Counted from the first letter of the stretch, positions 1 through 8,222 are shown. The stretch: 14,476 nt of DNA from Acidimicrobiaceae bacterium (GCA_013044415.1 JABEUO010000224.1:1-14476), one strand, 5' to 3'. Notes: generated by a model not told the origin, from the sequence alone. A program made the numbers and translations.

Positions 1-85
1 CGCCAAGGTCCGATCACGAAAATTCACCCAGTAAGAGTTGCTAATTGAGCCCTATATGGGCCGCCGATTTACATCGACAATCGAC

Positions 86-2254
86 CTAAAGAAGTTCCTC
101 GATCCCAAGGGTCCTCAGGCCCAGACCCCTAAGAAGAAAATTAGTTCGCCTGTAAGCTACCTCTAACAACGTCCGATAACCCCTCGGTCCATGGCGGGAT
201 CCCGGCAGTACGACAAACTCAACATCCTTGCCGAGACCCTCGAGAGACGCCATCAGCTTGGTCGTATTTGAAAAATGCACGTTTTCATCGATGAGGCCGT
301 GTATCACCAGTAATTTCCCGGTAATTCCGTCGACATACCTAGTGACGTCGGTTCTTTGATAGCTTTCGGGCTCCTCCCTTGGCAATCCGAGGTATCGCTC
401 GGTATAAGCGGTATCGTAAAGGGCGAAGTCGACCACCGGCGCCCCCGCTACGCCAACCGCAAATCGGTCGGCGGCTCTAGACATCGCCATCAGGGTCATG
501 AACCCACCGTAGCTCCACCCGTAGATTCCGACTCGATCCTTGTCCACCCCAAGTTCCCTAATAATAAAATCGATTCCCGCCAGCTGATCTTCGAGCTCCA
601 CGGTACCAAAGCCGTGTCTGATCTGCGCCTCAAATGCCTTTCCTCGATTAAAGCTTCCACGATTGTCCAATTTGAAAACCACTACCCCCGCTCTAGCCAA
701 GAGCTGCGCTTGAAGATCGATCGTCATCGACCAGGAGTCGAGGACCGTCTGTGCTCGAGGTCCACCGTAGGTGGCCACGACGAGGGGCCTTCCTTCGGTT
801 AGGCCATCGCTTGGAAGATATACGGCTCCATAGAGGGTAGTTTCGTCTTCGAGGGTCAACTCGATGAACTTAGGCGGAAGCAGCCCTAGCGAATCCGCAG
901 AGACACCCTCAAATGGCAGATCCCATATCCAGCTTCCGTCCAAGGCGTAAAGAGTTGCCGTAAAGGAGCGTTCACGCGACGAATTCTGCACCAGGACGTA
1001 TCCTCTGCCAGAACCAGACATATAAGCCTGGTTCACCCCAGCCTCTACGCTTAACTTGTCAATCGATAAGTCATCTAAATCTAGCGAATAAAGATGCCTC
1101 TCCAAGGGTGAGTCGCTGGTGGATAGGAAAAACGCCTTCTTCTCATCCGCAGATATGCCGACTATTTCAGTAACGCAAAACTCCCCGGAAGTAAGCTTTC
1201 GTAAATTTCCATCTTCGTCGAGGAGCACTATGTGCGAGAAGCCCATCTCTTCAGTGGTAAAAAGAATGCCACCCGACCTAAGGGTGAAAGGCGTGGAGGG
1301 AAGGTTGATCCACGGCTCTTCTTTTTGAATGTAAACGAGACTTAGTGTTTGCTCTTTCGGGCTATATAGGTACCAGCGAAGCTCGTCTTGGCTGCGGTTG
1401 AGCACAGCGATCCACATTTTCAATCCTGGAGTAAAGCACACTCTAGCCAGGTAACCATCCCTAAGTGTCGACAGATCAATCCATTCGACGCTCTGGAGGG
1501 ACTTCCGATATAGTCCAAGGCGAACGGATGCGTTATCTCCTCCCGCCAAGGGATAGCGATAATTTTCGACAACAACTTCATTTCCATTATCTCGAACTAT
1601 TGGAAAGGTCGGAATCATGGACTCGTCGACCTCTGTAAAGGCAACGAGCTGTCCGTCTGACGAGCACCAGAGCCCGTCTAACCTATCGAGCTCCTCTTGA
1701 GCTACGTATTCTGCGATTCCATAAGTTATCCCTTCGTCGTCTTTGGATTCAATCAGAGCGGTCGCCTCGCCACCAAAAAGTGAAATCCTATAAATCCCGT
1801 CTCTTTTGACTCCGAGTAGGTAATCTCCACTGCCAGCCTGACATACCGAAACGAAGCCGGAATCCGACATGTCGAGAAGGATGCTTTCGTCGTCGGGATC
1901 TGCCAAAATAAACTTTCCACCGAGGTTCATAAGCACATATGTAGCGCCCTCCAGCTCGATTAGCTCGAAATCGGAAAGTCCTTCCCAGTTGAGCCGCAAC
2001 CTCTCCCGTCTCAACTGTTCTTCAAGGGTGGGTTCGGAATTGATAAGGTTCGAATTAAACAAGGCCCTGAGTTGCTTTGATCCAATATCGAGGCAGTAAA
2101 GTGACAGCTCCGCCGCCGTCTTTGGATACATGAAGTAAAGCTTCTCGCCCTTTGAATCGAACCTGGGACCAACTATGACCTGACTCGCCGGAAGTGGCCG
2201 CTTAGCGAGGCTGGCGATGGACAGTGAGATCCCGTTATCAGTACTTTCAGGCAT
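86..2254 (-). CDS. S9 family dipeptidyl-peptidase IV-like serine peptidase
   Basis: A 722-residue prolyl-oligopeptidase-family enzyme, expected to release N-terminal dipeptides from peptides. The N-terminal part (about residues 1-470) fits a DPP IV-type beta-propeller. It has the family stretch EEQLRRERLR near residue 78 and the double-glutamate motif (E187, E188, in YVAQEELDR) that binds the substrate amino terminus. The C-terminal part is an alpha/beta hydrolase with nucleophile Ser581 in GWSYGGF, Asp656 in HGLIDENVHF and His688 in SRHG. Tyr at about 496 in TYGGP is the likely oxyanion residue. Spacing of the triad matches human DPP IV closely (75 and 32 residues here, 78 and 32 there). No signal peptide or membrane segment is visible, so it is probably cytoplasmic. 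The ATG at 2254 lacks a Shine-Dalgarno sequence but has TATAGT 7 nt upstream, suggesting a leaderless transcript. The gene stands alone; no partner is evident. Confidence 0.93.
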   Translation of the reverse strand: MPESTDNGISLSIASLAKRPLPASQVIVGPRFDSKGEKLYFMYPKTAAELSLYCLDIGSKQLRALFNSNLINSEPTLEEQLRRERLRLNWEGLSDFELIELEGATYVLMNLGGKFILADPDDESILLDMSDSGFVSVCQAGSGDYLLGVKRDGIYRISLFGGEATALIESKDDEGITYGIAEYVAQEELDRLDGLWCSSDGQLVAFTEVDESMIPTFPIVRDNGNEVVVENYRYPLAGGDNASVRLGLYRKSLQSVEWIDLSTLRDGYLARVCFTPGLKMWIAVLNRSQDELRWYLYSPKEQTLSLVYIQKEEPWINLPSTPFTLRSGGILFTTEEMGFSHIVLLDEDGNLRKLTSGEFCVTEIVGISADEKKAFFLSTSDSPLERHLYSLDLDDLSIDKLSVEAGVNQAYMSGSGRGYVLVQNSSRERSFTATLYALDGSWIWDLPFEGVSADSLGLLPPKFIELTLEDETTLYGAVYLPSDGLTEGRPLVVATYGGPRAQTVLDSWSMTIDLQAQLLARAGVVVFKLDNRGSFNRGKAFEAQIRHGFGTVELEDQLAGIDFIIRELGVDKDRVGIYGWSYGGFMTLMAMSRAADRFAVGVAGAPVVDFALYDTAYTERYLGLPREEPESYQRTDVTRYVDGITGKLLVIHGLIDENVHFSNTTKLMASLEGLGKDVEFVVLPGSRHGPRGYRTLLEVAYRRTNFLLRGLGLRTLGIEELL

Positions 2255-2261
2255 TACTCAG

Positions 2262-2267
2262 ACTATA
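2262..2267 (-). promoter_or_regulatory. Possible -10 box of a leaderless peptidase transcript
   Basis: On the minus strand, TATAGT lies 7 nt before the ATG at 2254. That spacing would start the transcript at or next to the start codon, as in leaderless mRNAs. No convincing -35 hexamer is seen 16-18 nt upstream, and there is no purine-rich ribosome binding site. Confidence 0.4.
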
Positions 2268-2906
2268 CACGAGTCAAAATTTCTAGAACTGCACCGAAAG
2301 ACCGCTCTGAGCATGCGCGGGTCGAGCCGACAGAACGTCCACACCTAACTGTCCTAATTCCGGATCATACAAGTCCCGCCTGCGAAACTTTCTCTCTAGG
2401 CGAAACCCTCGGTTCGAATATCCCGCAAAAATACTTCAACATGGACATCCCTAGGTGTTGCAGTTCAGCCGCACACTCCACTGAGCAGGTGAATTAGGCT
2501 AATTCCGATGAATTATGTGAAGTTGCTGCAACTGCAAGTACATCGTGTGAATAATGACTCGGCCTGAATTCCTAATAGTCGGTATTTTCTCAAGGAATAG
2601 GTCTTCAATCGGCAGACAAGTCGTGCTGCTCTGGCAGTTTCTCCGTATCGGCTCGCAAAATTGGTCAATTCATTTCAATGGGCAACCTGGTGTCACGGCA
2701 GCTTTCTAAGGCGAACGCCCACTCGTTTCGGCTCCACCTTTCAACGGGAAACCCTTGGACTGCTAGCCCTATTGTGTCACAGAGATGGTGCGATTCATTT
2801 GTGCCATCCCTGGTCGTATTAAGGACCCAAGTGGCATCCAATTCAGGTAAGGCTCCATTGGGTGCGCCCATCCGATCATATGGCGATCTTAGGTTCAGAT
2901 CGCTTG

Positions 2907-2926
2907 CCACAATTGTGGGCTTTTTT
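2907..2926 (+). promoter_or_regulatory. 12-bp palindrome followed by a T tract
   Basis: CCACAATTGTGG (2907-2918) is a perfect palindrome, followed after two bases by TTTTTT (2921-2926). It could be an operator about 100 bases before the transporter or a weak rho-independent terminator on the plus strand. The possible stem is only 4-5 bp, so neither reading is strong. Confidence 0.25.
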
Positions 2927-3018
2927 GGCAGATTAGTGGTGTTACTGGATCCAACCCGGCCAAGAGCTACACCTACTGACCACGCTAAGTCGGCAACTGA
3001 GACGCAACGGCGGCCAGA

Positions 3019-3978
3019 TTGATTCGGCGCTTGACAAATAGTTCACCTGTCCAGAATGACAGGTTGCTCTCGGCTCACTCCTGGGCGGTGATACGCGTTT
3101 TGGTAGCTTCGATGCTGTGGGGGGTTTCTGGAACCGCAGCTCAAGAGCTCTTTGCCAGGTTCAAAATGGATCCAATGTGGTTGCTGTGGTGCAGAATGTT
3201 TGCCGGCGGATTGATATTGGTGGTGGCTCTCGCTCTTCGCGGCAACCTCCCCAGACTTAAAGTCCTGCTTAGGTCGAAGGGGGATGTCTGGCGTATGGCG
3301 GTGTACGCCATATTTGGGCTCGGCCTGGTACAGATGACTTATCTCTTAGGGATATCCGACGGAAACGCTGTAGCGGCGACTGTGCTCCAATTCCTGGCTC
3401 CACTAATCCTCAGCTTCTATCTTGCAATCAAAGCTGCGAAGATCCCCCGTCTAGGCGAGGTAGTGGCACTACTGCTCGCCGTCGGCGGTACGGTACTGCT
3501 ACTAAGTAATGGGAAACTGGGCACACTGGTCGTTCCGCTGACCGCAGTTGGATGGGGCCTTTGGTCAGCCGTTGCATCCGCATTCAATACCTACTACCCG
3601 ACTAGCCTCATTAAGAAGTACGGCCCTATCCTCGTTGTGGCGGTGGCCTCGGTATTTGACGGCATTGTACTTGGTCCTTTTGAGGTGACCAAATCGTTGC
3701 CAACTATGAATCTCTTCGCCGATCTCCTGGTAATTTTTATCGTCCTACTTGGCACCGCCGTGCCATGGGCCCTCTTTTTAAGCTCGCTCCCTCACCTGGC
3801 ACCGGTGGAGGCAGTTGTTATTCTCGGTGCGGAGCCAATATCCTCCGCTGTGGTCGGAGTGACCCTTTTGAATGCTCCATTTGGGCCACTCGGCCTCCTC
3901 GGAGGGTTGGCGACGATTTTCGCCGTGATCCAACTCGCTCGGACAAAAGACAAGGACCTCGTCAAACCAATCTTTTGA
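3019..3978 (+). CDS. EamA/DMT-superfamily transporter
   Basis: A 319-residue inner-membrane protein of the drug/metabolite transporter superfamily. It is built of two EamA repeats of about five helices each. The first repeat has LWGVSGTAAQ near residues 33-42 and FLAPL near 125-129. The second ends in the typical AEPISSAVVG segment (about 271-280) followed by a final helix. Such proteins export or import small metabolites; the substrate is not readable here. The start is uncertain. TTG at 3019 gives the longest form, and in-frame TTG at 3031 and 3064 are alternatives, but none has a clear ribosome binding site. GTG at 3088 would begin almost inside helix 1. The TTG at 3019 overlaps the stop of a doubtful upstream ORF. 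It appears to be monocistronic. Confidence 0.88.
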   Translation: MIRRLTNSSPVQNDRLLSAHSWAVIRVLVASMLWGVSGTAAQELFARFKMDPMWLLWCRMFAGGLILVVALALRGNLPRLKVLLRSKGDVWRMAVYAIFGLGLVQMTYLLGISDGNAVAATVLQFLAPLILSFYLAIKAAKIPRLGEVVALLLAVGGTVLLLSNGKLGTLVVPLTAVGWGLWSAVASAFNTYYPTSLIKKYGPILVVAVASVFDGIVLGPFEVTKSLPTMNLFADLLVIFIVLLGTAVPWALFLSSLPHLAPVEAVVILGAEPISSAVVGVTLLNAPFGPLGLLGGLATIFAVIQLARTKDKDLVKPIF

Positions 3979-4286
3979 ACCCAGACAAGTCCACCGGTCG
4001 ATTCACGAAAGAGTCCTTCCGACGTCAATACAAGTCCAAACACTGACCAGGATAACCTCAAGTCTTACGAAAAAGCCACTACCGCACCTTTGTCCTTAGC
4101 GCACTAAATACGCCCGAGGTCCTGCTTAGATACTGGCATGTTAATCTCGGGTTTTGCTTTGATTCAGGGTTGAATAGGGTCTCCTTCAGCAGCCTCATCA
4201 AATACCGATTCAGAGCAGTCTTGCCAGCTTCTATATGCTCCAATCACCTCTCGGATCCCGACTTTGCAAATCGTCCCGCCATTCAA

Positions 4287-4319
4287 CATCCAGAGGCAAT
4301 GCATCCAGAGGCAATGCAT
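4287..4319. repeat. Tandem 15-bp direct repeat, two copies
   Basis: The unit catccagaggcaatg occurs at 4287-4301 and again at 4302-4316, followed by cat, the first three bases of a third copy. The copies are identical, which suggests a recent slippage duplication. Confidence 0.95.
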
Positions 4320-4444
4320 AGAGATCGCCGCAATGATAGTTAGCTAAATCAATCCTTGGCTGAAATATCTATCCCAAAAATATAGTTGTATGCTACAAGT
4401 AGATAAACATTCTGGGTAGCTTCCGCTCTCTTGCGAGGGTTGGT

Positions 4445-4450
4445 GGAGGT
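4445..4450 (+). promoter_or_regulatory. Ribosome binding site of the membrane protein gene
   Basis: GGAGGT ends 3 bases before the ATG at 4454. The spacing is short but the match is strong. It favours this ATG over the in-frame ATGs at 4469 and 4475, which lie too far from it. Confidence 0.65.
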
Positions 4451-4453
4451 CAG

Positions 4454-5119
4454 ATGGAACAAAGAAATATGCAAATGTCGGCTGGGAAAAGTCTCAGGCC
4501 GCTTTATCTGGCCGAATTGACTTTTAGCGCCACGGTCGTGGTCTGCTGGCTAATCCTGCACAGCCATTCAGTTTCGGTCTATGGGATCAGCTATTGGGGA
4601 ATCCGATTTGCAACAGTGCCAATTCTGGTAGTTGGCCTGACGGCGACCTCGCTTATGCTTTTCAAATCTGCGTCGGGGCTCCCAAAAGGCTCGCCCTTTA
4701 GCTACATTGCGGCTTGTTTCAGGGTCGTAGGAGTTGGAGCCATACTCCTTCTTCTCACGCCATACGCCGCTGGTACCTTCTTTAACTGGGCCCACATGAC
4801 CATCGGCGCAGCCTTCTTCTTGGCTCAGATGGCAACCAGTAGCTACTTATACTTCAAACTTCCCAAAAATATTTGGCTGACCTCCTCGATTGCCGTTCAG
4901 TTGTTGGGCGGAATTCTAGCGATGCTCTCGCTGCCGGACAACATGCTCGCACTCATGCTTCAGGGGGAATTACTCTTTCAAGTTGGATTTGCTTTATTCA
5001 TTAACAGAACCGTACAAACTCTCCTCGCCGATCGGCTAAGCCAACCTACGGACAATGCCGAAGTGACGCATGCCCGTGGCCGAGGCTTCCGGCGTTCAAT
5101 TATCACCAGGCAGAAATAG
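4454..5119 (+). CDS. Unrecognised six-helix membrane protein
   Basis: I do not recognise a family for this 221-residue protein. About six hydrophobic segments are visible, near residues 17-37, 50-72, 86-106, 112-133, 141-160 and 164-186. A hydrophilic, basic C-terminal tail (about 187-221, rich in Arg) is probably cytoplasmic. There is no signal peptidase site, no soluble domain and no run of charged residues inside the helices that would point to a transporter or enzyme. The GGAGGT just before the ATG supports real expression. The next gene, for PHA synthase, is on the same strand 122 bases on but has its own promoter-like sequence, so co-transcription is not required. Function unknown. Confidence 0.8.
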   Translation: MEQRNMQMSAGKSLRPLYLAELTFSATVVVCWLILHSHSVSVYGISYWGIRFATVPILVVGLTATSLMLFKSASGLPKGSPFSYIAACFRVVGVGAILLLLTPYAAGTFFNWAHMTIGAAFFLAQMATSSYLYFKLPKNIWLTSSIAVQLLGGILAMLSLPDNMLALMLQGELLFQVGFALFINRTVQTLLADRLSQPTDNAEVTHARGRGFRRSIITRQK

Positions 5120-5143
5120 AACTAGTAATTCCGTCGACGTGAG

Positions 5144-5172
5144 TTGTCACTTTAAGTTCTTGGGCATAGAGT
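5144..5172 (+). promoter_or_regulatory. Sigma-A-type promoter before phaC
   Basis: TTGTCA (5144-5149, five of six to the -35 consensus) and TAGAGT (5167-5172, four of six to the -10 consensus) are separated by exactly 17 bases. Transcription would start near 5179, leaving a leader of about 60 bases before the phaC ATG at 5242. This suggests phaC can be transcribed separately from the membrane protein gene upstream. Confidence 0.55.
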
Positions 5173-5230
5173 CTGGTTAACTTCCGATTCGAGCCTGAGT
5201 CGTAGGAATTTGGTCACCACACCTTCTACC

Positions 5231-5235
5231 GGGAG
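5231..5235 (+). promoter_or_regulatory. Ribosome binding site of phaC
   Basis: GGGAG lies 6 bases before the ATG at 5242 and fixes this start. In-frame ATGs further in (for example residue 5) lack such a site. Confidence 0.6.
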
Positions 5236-5241
5236 CGTCAA

Positions 5242-7089
5242 ATGCAAAAAGACATGTACTCCAAGCAAGACCCTTCGAAATTGGCTAAATCCTATCAAAC
5301 GGTTTCCAAACCATCTTTTGCCACGAAGTCCAACGCTTCCCAAGCACCATCCGCAAATCCAATGACCGAAGAATTCAAGGGTATCGACCGCTTCGTCAAA
5401 GCTTCAATTGCAAAGGCGACCCTTGGACTGAGTCCGATAGCACTTGGCCTTGCCTTCGCTGACTGGGCTGCCAATCTAGCCCTTTCGCCAGGAAAGGTTG
5501 CTTCGATCCTCGCCGAATTAGCCCGGCTTGAGGGTGAGATGGCCAGATACATAATCGAATCTGCCAGTCGATCTTCGGACGGCGATAGGCCCCTTCCACA
5601 CATAATCCCGGCTCCAGGTGATCGACGCTTCACCGGTCCAGGTTGGGATAGCTGGCCATTCGACTTTATACATCAACAATTCCTGATTACCGAGCGAATA
5701 CTTGACGTAGCTACGACAGACGTGAGCGGCGTCTCACTGCACAAGGAGCAGGTGGTCAGGTTTCTTGCACGGCAGTTGTTGGACATGTTCTCCCCATCCA
5801 ATTTTCTTTTGACCAACCCAGAAGTCCTCGCCAAGACATCTAGCTCTGGAGGTAAAAATCTGGTTGATGGCATGGCTAACCTGCTCGAAGACTTGCGAAG
5901 GGCTTCGGCAAAGCTTCCACCTGCCGGTACCGAAGAATTTGAAGTCGGCAAGCAACTCGGCATTACGCAGGGTCAAGTTGTAATGAAAAATAGGCTTGCG
6001 GAGCTTATCCAGTACACCCCAAAGACCGAGCAGGTCTACAAGGAACCAATCCTTATCGTGCCTGCCTGGATCATGAAGTACTACATACTCGATCTTTCGC
6101 CATCGAATTCGTTAGTCAAGTATCTCGTCGACCAAGGTCACACGGTATTCATGCTCTCCTGGATAAACCCGACAGAAAAGGACCGGGATATGGGGATGGA
6201 CGACTATCTAAATCTCGGTCCGCTTGCTGCATTTGACGCGGTATCTTCCATTGTTCCATACGAAAAAATACATGCCGTGGGTTACTGCCTCGGGGGGACA
6301 CTGTTAAGCGTCGCAGCAGCGGCAATGGGAAGGGACAAAGATGATCGGCTAGCGAGTGTCACCCTGCTGGCGGCGCAGACGGACTTTACCGAAGCCGGGG
6401 AGCTCACCTTGTTCATCGACGAGGGACAGGTAGCACTGTTAGACGACCTGATGTGGATCCAAGGTTACTTAGACTCCTCGCAGATGGCCGGGGCATTTCA
6501 GATGCTGAGGTCGAGTGATCTTATATGGTCGAAGATGATGCGAGAATATCTGATGGGCGAACGGTCAAAATTGAACGACCTAATGGCTTGGAACGCCGAT
6601 GCCACCAGGATGCCATTCCGCATGCATAGTGAATACCTCAAGGGCATGTTCCTCCACAACGATCTTGCCGAAGGCAGGTATAAGGTCAACGGTCATCCCA
6701 TTGCCATGGAGGACATAAGAACGCCGATGTTCGTCGTGGGTACCGAAACGGACCATGTCGCCCCTTGGAAGTCAGTGTTCAAGATCCACATTCTGTCCGA
6801 TTCAGACCTCACATTCGTGTTGACTTCAGGTGGACATAACGCCGGCATCGTGAGCGAGCCGGGTCACCCGAGGAGGCACTTCAGAAAGTCCAGACGACTT
6901 CCGGGGGCAAGTTATCTGGGGCCGGACGAATGGTTCAACAGGGCCGAATACCACGATGGGTCGTGGTGGGTCGACTGGCAAAAATGGCTCGCGGACAACT
7001 CGAGTAGCCTGACTTCTCCGCCTGGGATGGGTTCCGCACAATACCCAGTAATCTCGTCTGCTCCAGGCAGTTATGTCTTACAAAAATGA
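5242..7089 (+). CDS. phaC: Class I polyhydroxyalkanoate synthase
   Basis: A 615-residue PHA synthase, the cytoplasmic granule-surface enzyme that polymerises hydroxyacyl-CoA into polyester storage material. The variable first 45 residues are followed by a PhaC N-terminal domain and an alpha/beta-hydrolase core. The lipase-like box GYCLGG carries the nucleophile Cys349, where the family has Cys instead of Ser. Asp504 in TETDHVAPW and His532 in SGGHNAG complete the triad. The Asp-to-His spacing of 28 residues equals that of the Cupriavidus enzyme (480 and 508). Length and domain order fit class I (no PhaE or PhaR partner needed), probably acting on short-chain substrates, though substrate range is inference. 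No phaA, phaB, phasin or depolymerase gene is next to it, so precursors must come from elsewhere in the genome. It has its own promoter-like sequence and ribosome binding site. Confidence 0.95.
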   Translation: MQKDMYSKQDPSKLAKSYQTVSKPSFATKSNASQAPSANPMTEEFKGIDRFVKASIAKATLGLSPIALGLAFADWAANLALSPGKVASILAELARLEGEMARYIIESASRSSDGDRPLPHIIPAPGDRRFTGPGWDSWPFDFIHQQFLITERILDVATTDVSGVSLHKEQVVRFLARQLLDMFSPSNFLLTNPEVLAKTSSSGGKNLVDGMANLLEDLRRASAKLPPAGTEEFEVGKQLGITQGQVVMKNRLAELIQYTPKTEQVYKEPILIVPAWIMKYYILDLSPSNSLVKYLVDQGHTVFMLSWINPTEKDRDMGMDDYLNLGPLAAFDAVSSIVPYEKIHAVGYCLGGTLLSVAAAAMGRDKDDRLASVTLLAAQTDFTEAGELTLFIDEGQVALLDDLMWIQGYLDSSQMAGAFQMLRSSDLIWSKMMREYLMGERSKLNDLMAWNADATRMPFRMHSEYLKGMFLHNDLAEGRYKVNGHPIAMEDIRTPMFVVGTETDHVAPWKSVFKIHILSDSDLTFVLTSGGHNAGIVSEPGHPRRHFRKSRRLPGASYLGPDEWFNRAEYHDGSWWVDWQKWLADNSSSLTSPPGMGSAQYPVISSAPGSYVLQK

Positions 7090-7354
7090 TCAGTCAAGGC
7101 AAAGAGCAGGAAAGCCAATCGAAAACCGACATCACGAACCGGCCTTTACGAATGGATATCGGGGCGTCTTCTGGCAGTTCCTCGCATTTTCCTCGTGTTC
7201 TCTCCGTATTTTCCACGCAATAAGACGAATAGCTAATTTCGATCTAATTTCGAAGCTGGGTCAAAGCACCATCAAAGCACCATCAAAGCACCACCAAAGC
7301 ACCATCAAAGCACATTGATTTCTCTATCCTGAAGATCACTCCAAAAGCACAAAG
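7090..7354. other. Convergent intergenic region with 11-bp repeats
   Basis: This stretch lies between the 3' ends of phaC and the lipoprotein gene. Apart from the tandem repeat at 7262-7314 I see no gene, and no convincing stem-loop with a T tract on either strand. A plus-strand ORF running through it, 7073-7318, overlaps the end of phaC and encodes only the repeats and unrecognisable sequence. Confidence 0.5.
7262..7314. repeat. Tandem 11-bp repeat, five copies
   Basis: The unit caaagcaccat begins at 7262, 7273, 7284, 7295 and 7306. The third copy ends in c instead of t and the last is partial (caaagcaca). There are no spacers between copies. It lies between two converging genes and 41 bases past the stop of the lipoprotein gene on its strand. 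Confidence 0.95.
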
Positions 7355-8146
7355 CTATGCCGTAGTTGGAGGAGAGGTTGCCGGACGTACTCCTCGAAAT
7401 CCACCCGAAGCACATCCACTCTGCCCAGGTGCACTTACCGTAACCGACGCTGCGTTAAAAGTAGCCGACTTAGACTTGGCGCCTATGGCCCGTGCACACT
7501 GGCCAGCCACGAGAACCGATTCCGGTGCCGTCTGGGTGACAACGATCCGGGTTGAAGGAGTTATTAACACGCCCACTTGCCCTTGTGCACCTTGAACCTC
7601 AATAGTCGAAGTCGACACCGACACCACCGCTCCAAAGGCACCTGAGAAGTTTTGACCGAATCCAGCTGGCAGTCCTCCTCCGGTCGAACTACCCCCACTC
7701 GCCGTCGCACTTTTGCCGCCGGAGCGTCTTGCAAACCCACCGCCGAATCCAAATCCAGCACTACATCCCGACGAAGTCGGCTTCGATATCGTTACCACCC
7801 TTGCTTGTATATTTCCTATCGAGTTTGCGGGTCCCAGTGCCCTTAGACACGAACCCACGGAAATACTCGACTCCGAGGCTAAAACGGTCTGGAAATACTT
7901 GGTCGAACCCACTAGATTGACCGTCACGCTACCTTTGGGCGAGGATAGGTCAAATGATGTGCTGCTTACAGTAGTTATCTTCCCATTCGCTACCGAGAAT
8001 CTCGGCCGATTAGTTTGCAGCTTTGAAGTCGTCGGCGCGACGGTCGCAGCGGTCGGTGAGACAGCCTGCGGAGAACCGCAGCCAGCGGCCAATATCCCCA
8101 GTGCAAACGCTGAGAGGATCAATGTCCTATTCGCTCCAAGATGCAT
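7355..8146 (-). CDS. Lipoprotein with two DUF5666-like domains
   Basis: A 263-residue exported lipoprotein. The signal peptide ends in the lipobox LAAGC, with Cys23 as the lipid-modified residue, followed by a Ser/Thr/Pro-rich tether. Two similar beta-rich domains follow, at about residues 55-128 and 172-245. Both have the pattern of DUF5666 domains: a hydrophobic V-S-x-S-T-S strand start, a Thr after about 25 residues, and a later G-x-C-x-R-A-x-G turn. Each domain has two cysteines exactly 28 residues apart (C100/C128 and C217/C245), probably disulfides. A Gly/Ser-rich linker (129-171) with GGGFARR joins them. AAAGGGAA at 8153-8160, 6 bases before the ATG, is a fair ribosome binding site. 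The gene follows the permease by 76 bases on the same strand, so it is probably the last gene of the pump operon. Its biochemical role is unknown; an accessory part outside the membrane is inference. Confidence 0.85.
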   Translation of the reverse strand: MHLGANRTLILSAFALGILAAGCGSPQAVSPTAATVAPTTSKLQTNRPRFSVANGKITTVSSTSFDLSSPKGSVTVNLVGSTKYFQTVLASESSISVGSCLRALGPANSIGNIQARVVTISKPTSSGCSAGFGFGGGFARRSGGKSATASGGSSTGGGLPAGFGQNFSGAFGAVVSVSTSTIEVQGAQGQVGVLITPSTRIVVTQTAPESVLVAGQCARAIGAKSKSATFNAASVTVSAPGQSGCASGGFRGVRPATSPPTTA

Positions 8147-8222
8147 CGATAATTCCCTTTCACAAATTCGTTTGCCTATGTAAATTCACCCTCGAAACAC
8201 GCACCGCATTTAACTCTTTCCG

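Larger units (their letters stand above)
2255..3018. other. Intergenic region with no supported gene
   Basis: About 760 bases between the divergent peptidase and transporter genes. Two overlapping antisense ORFs exist: 2678-3022 plus, 114 codons, and 2665-2910 minus, 81 codons. Neither has a ribosome binding site or a recognisable protein family, so I do not call them genes. A decayed gene is possible. A perfect 12-bp palindrome followed by six T lies at 2907-2926. No RNA gene was recognised. Confidence 0.5.
3979..4453. other. Intergenic region: possible terminator, 15-bp duplication, weak promoter
   Basis: About 475 bases without a supported gene. CCCGAG (4113-4118) and CTCGGG (4146-4151) could pair across a 27-base loop and are followed by TTTT, a weak terminator candidate for the transporter transcript. 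A 15-bp unit is duplicated in tandem at 4287-4319. TATAGT (4381-4386) and TATGCT (4389-4394) are -10-like boxes in an A/T-rich stretch 60-70 bases before the next gene, without a well-placed -35. Confidence 0.4.

Noticed and set aside
49..61. Small inverted repeat gccc-tatat-gggc past the peptidase stop as a terminator
   Set aside because: The stem is only four pairs and no T tract follows on either strand.
2411..2424. GGTTCGAATATCCC resembles the T-arm of a tRNA
   Set aside because: The flanking five bases on each side do not pair, and no anticodon arm or acceptor stem could be built around it.
2665..3022. Two antisense ORFs (114 and 81 codons) as genes
   Set aside because: No ribosome binding site, no recognisable family, and they overlap each other almost completely; kept only as part of the intergenic description.
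3031..3036. Perfect TTGACA -35 box near the transporter start
   Set aside because: No acceptable -10 hexamer follows at 16-18 bases (gaatga at 17), and it falls within the reading frame of the transporter as called.
7262..7314. CRISPR-like array
   Set aside because: The units are 11 bp, directly abutting and without spacers; there are no cas genes.
7073..7318. 81-codon plus-strand ORF after phaC
   Set aside because: It begins inside phaC, lacks a ribosome binding site and ends in translated tandem repeat.
7713..8183. 156-codon plus-strand ORF opposite the lipoprotein gene
   Set aside because: It is antisense to a gene with a clear signal peptide, lipobox and internal domain repeat; its own product has no recognisable features.
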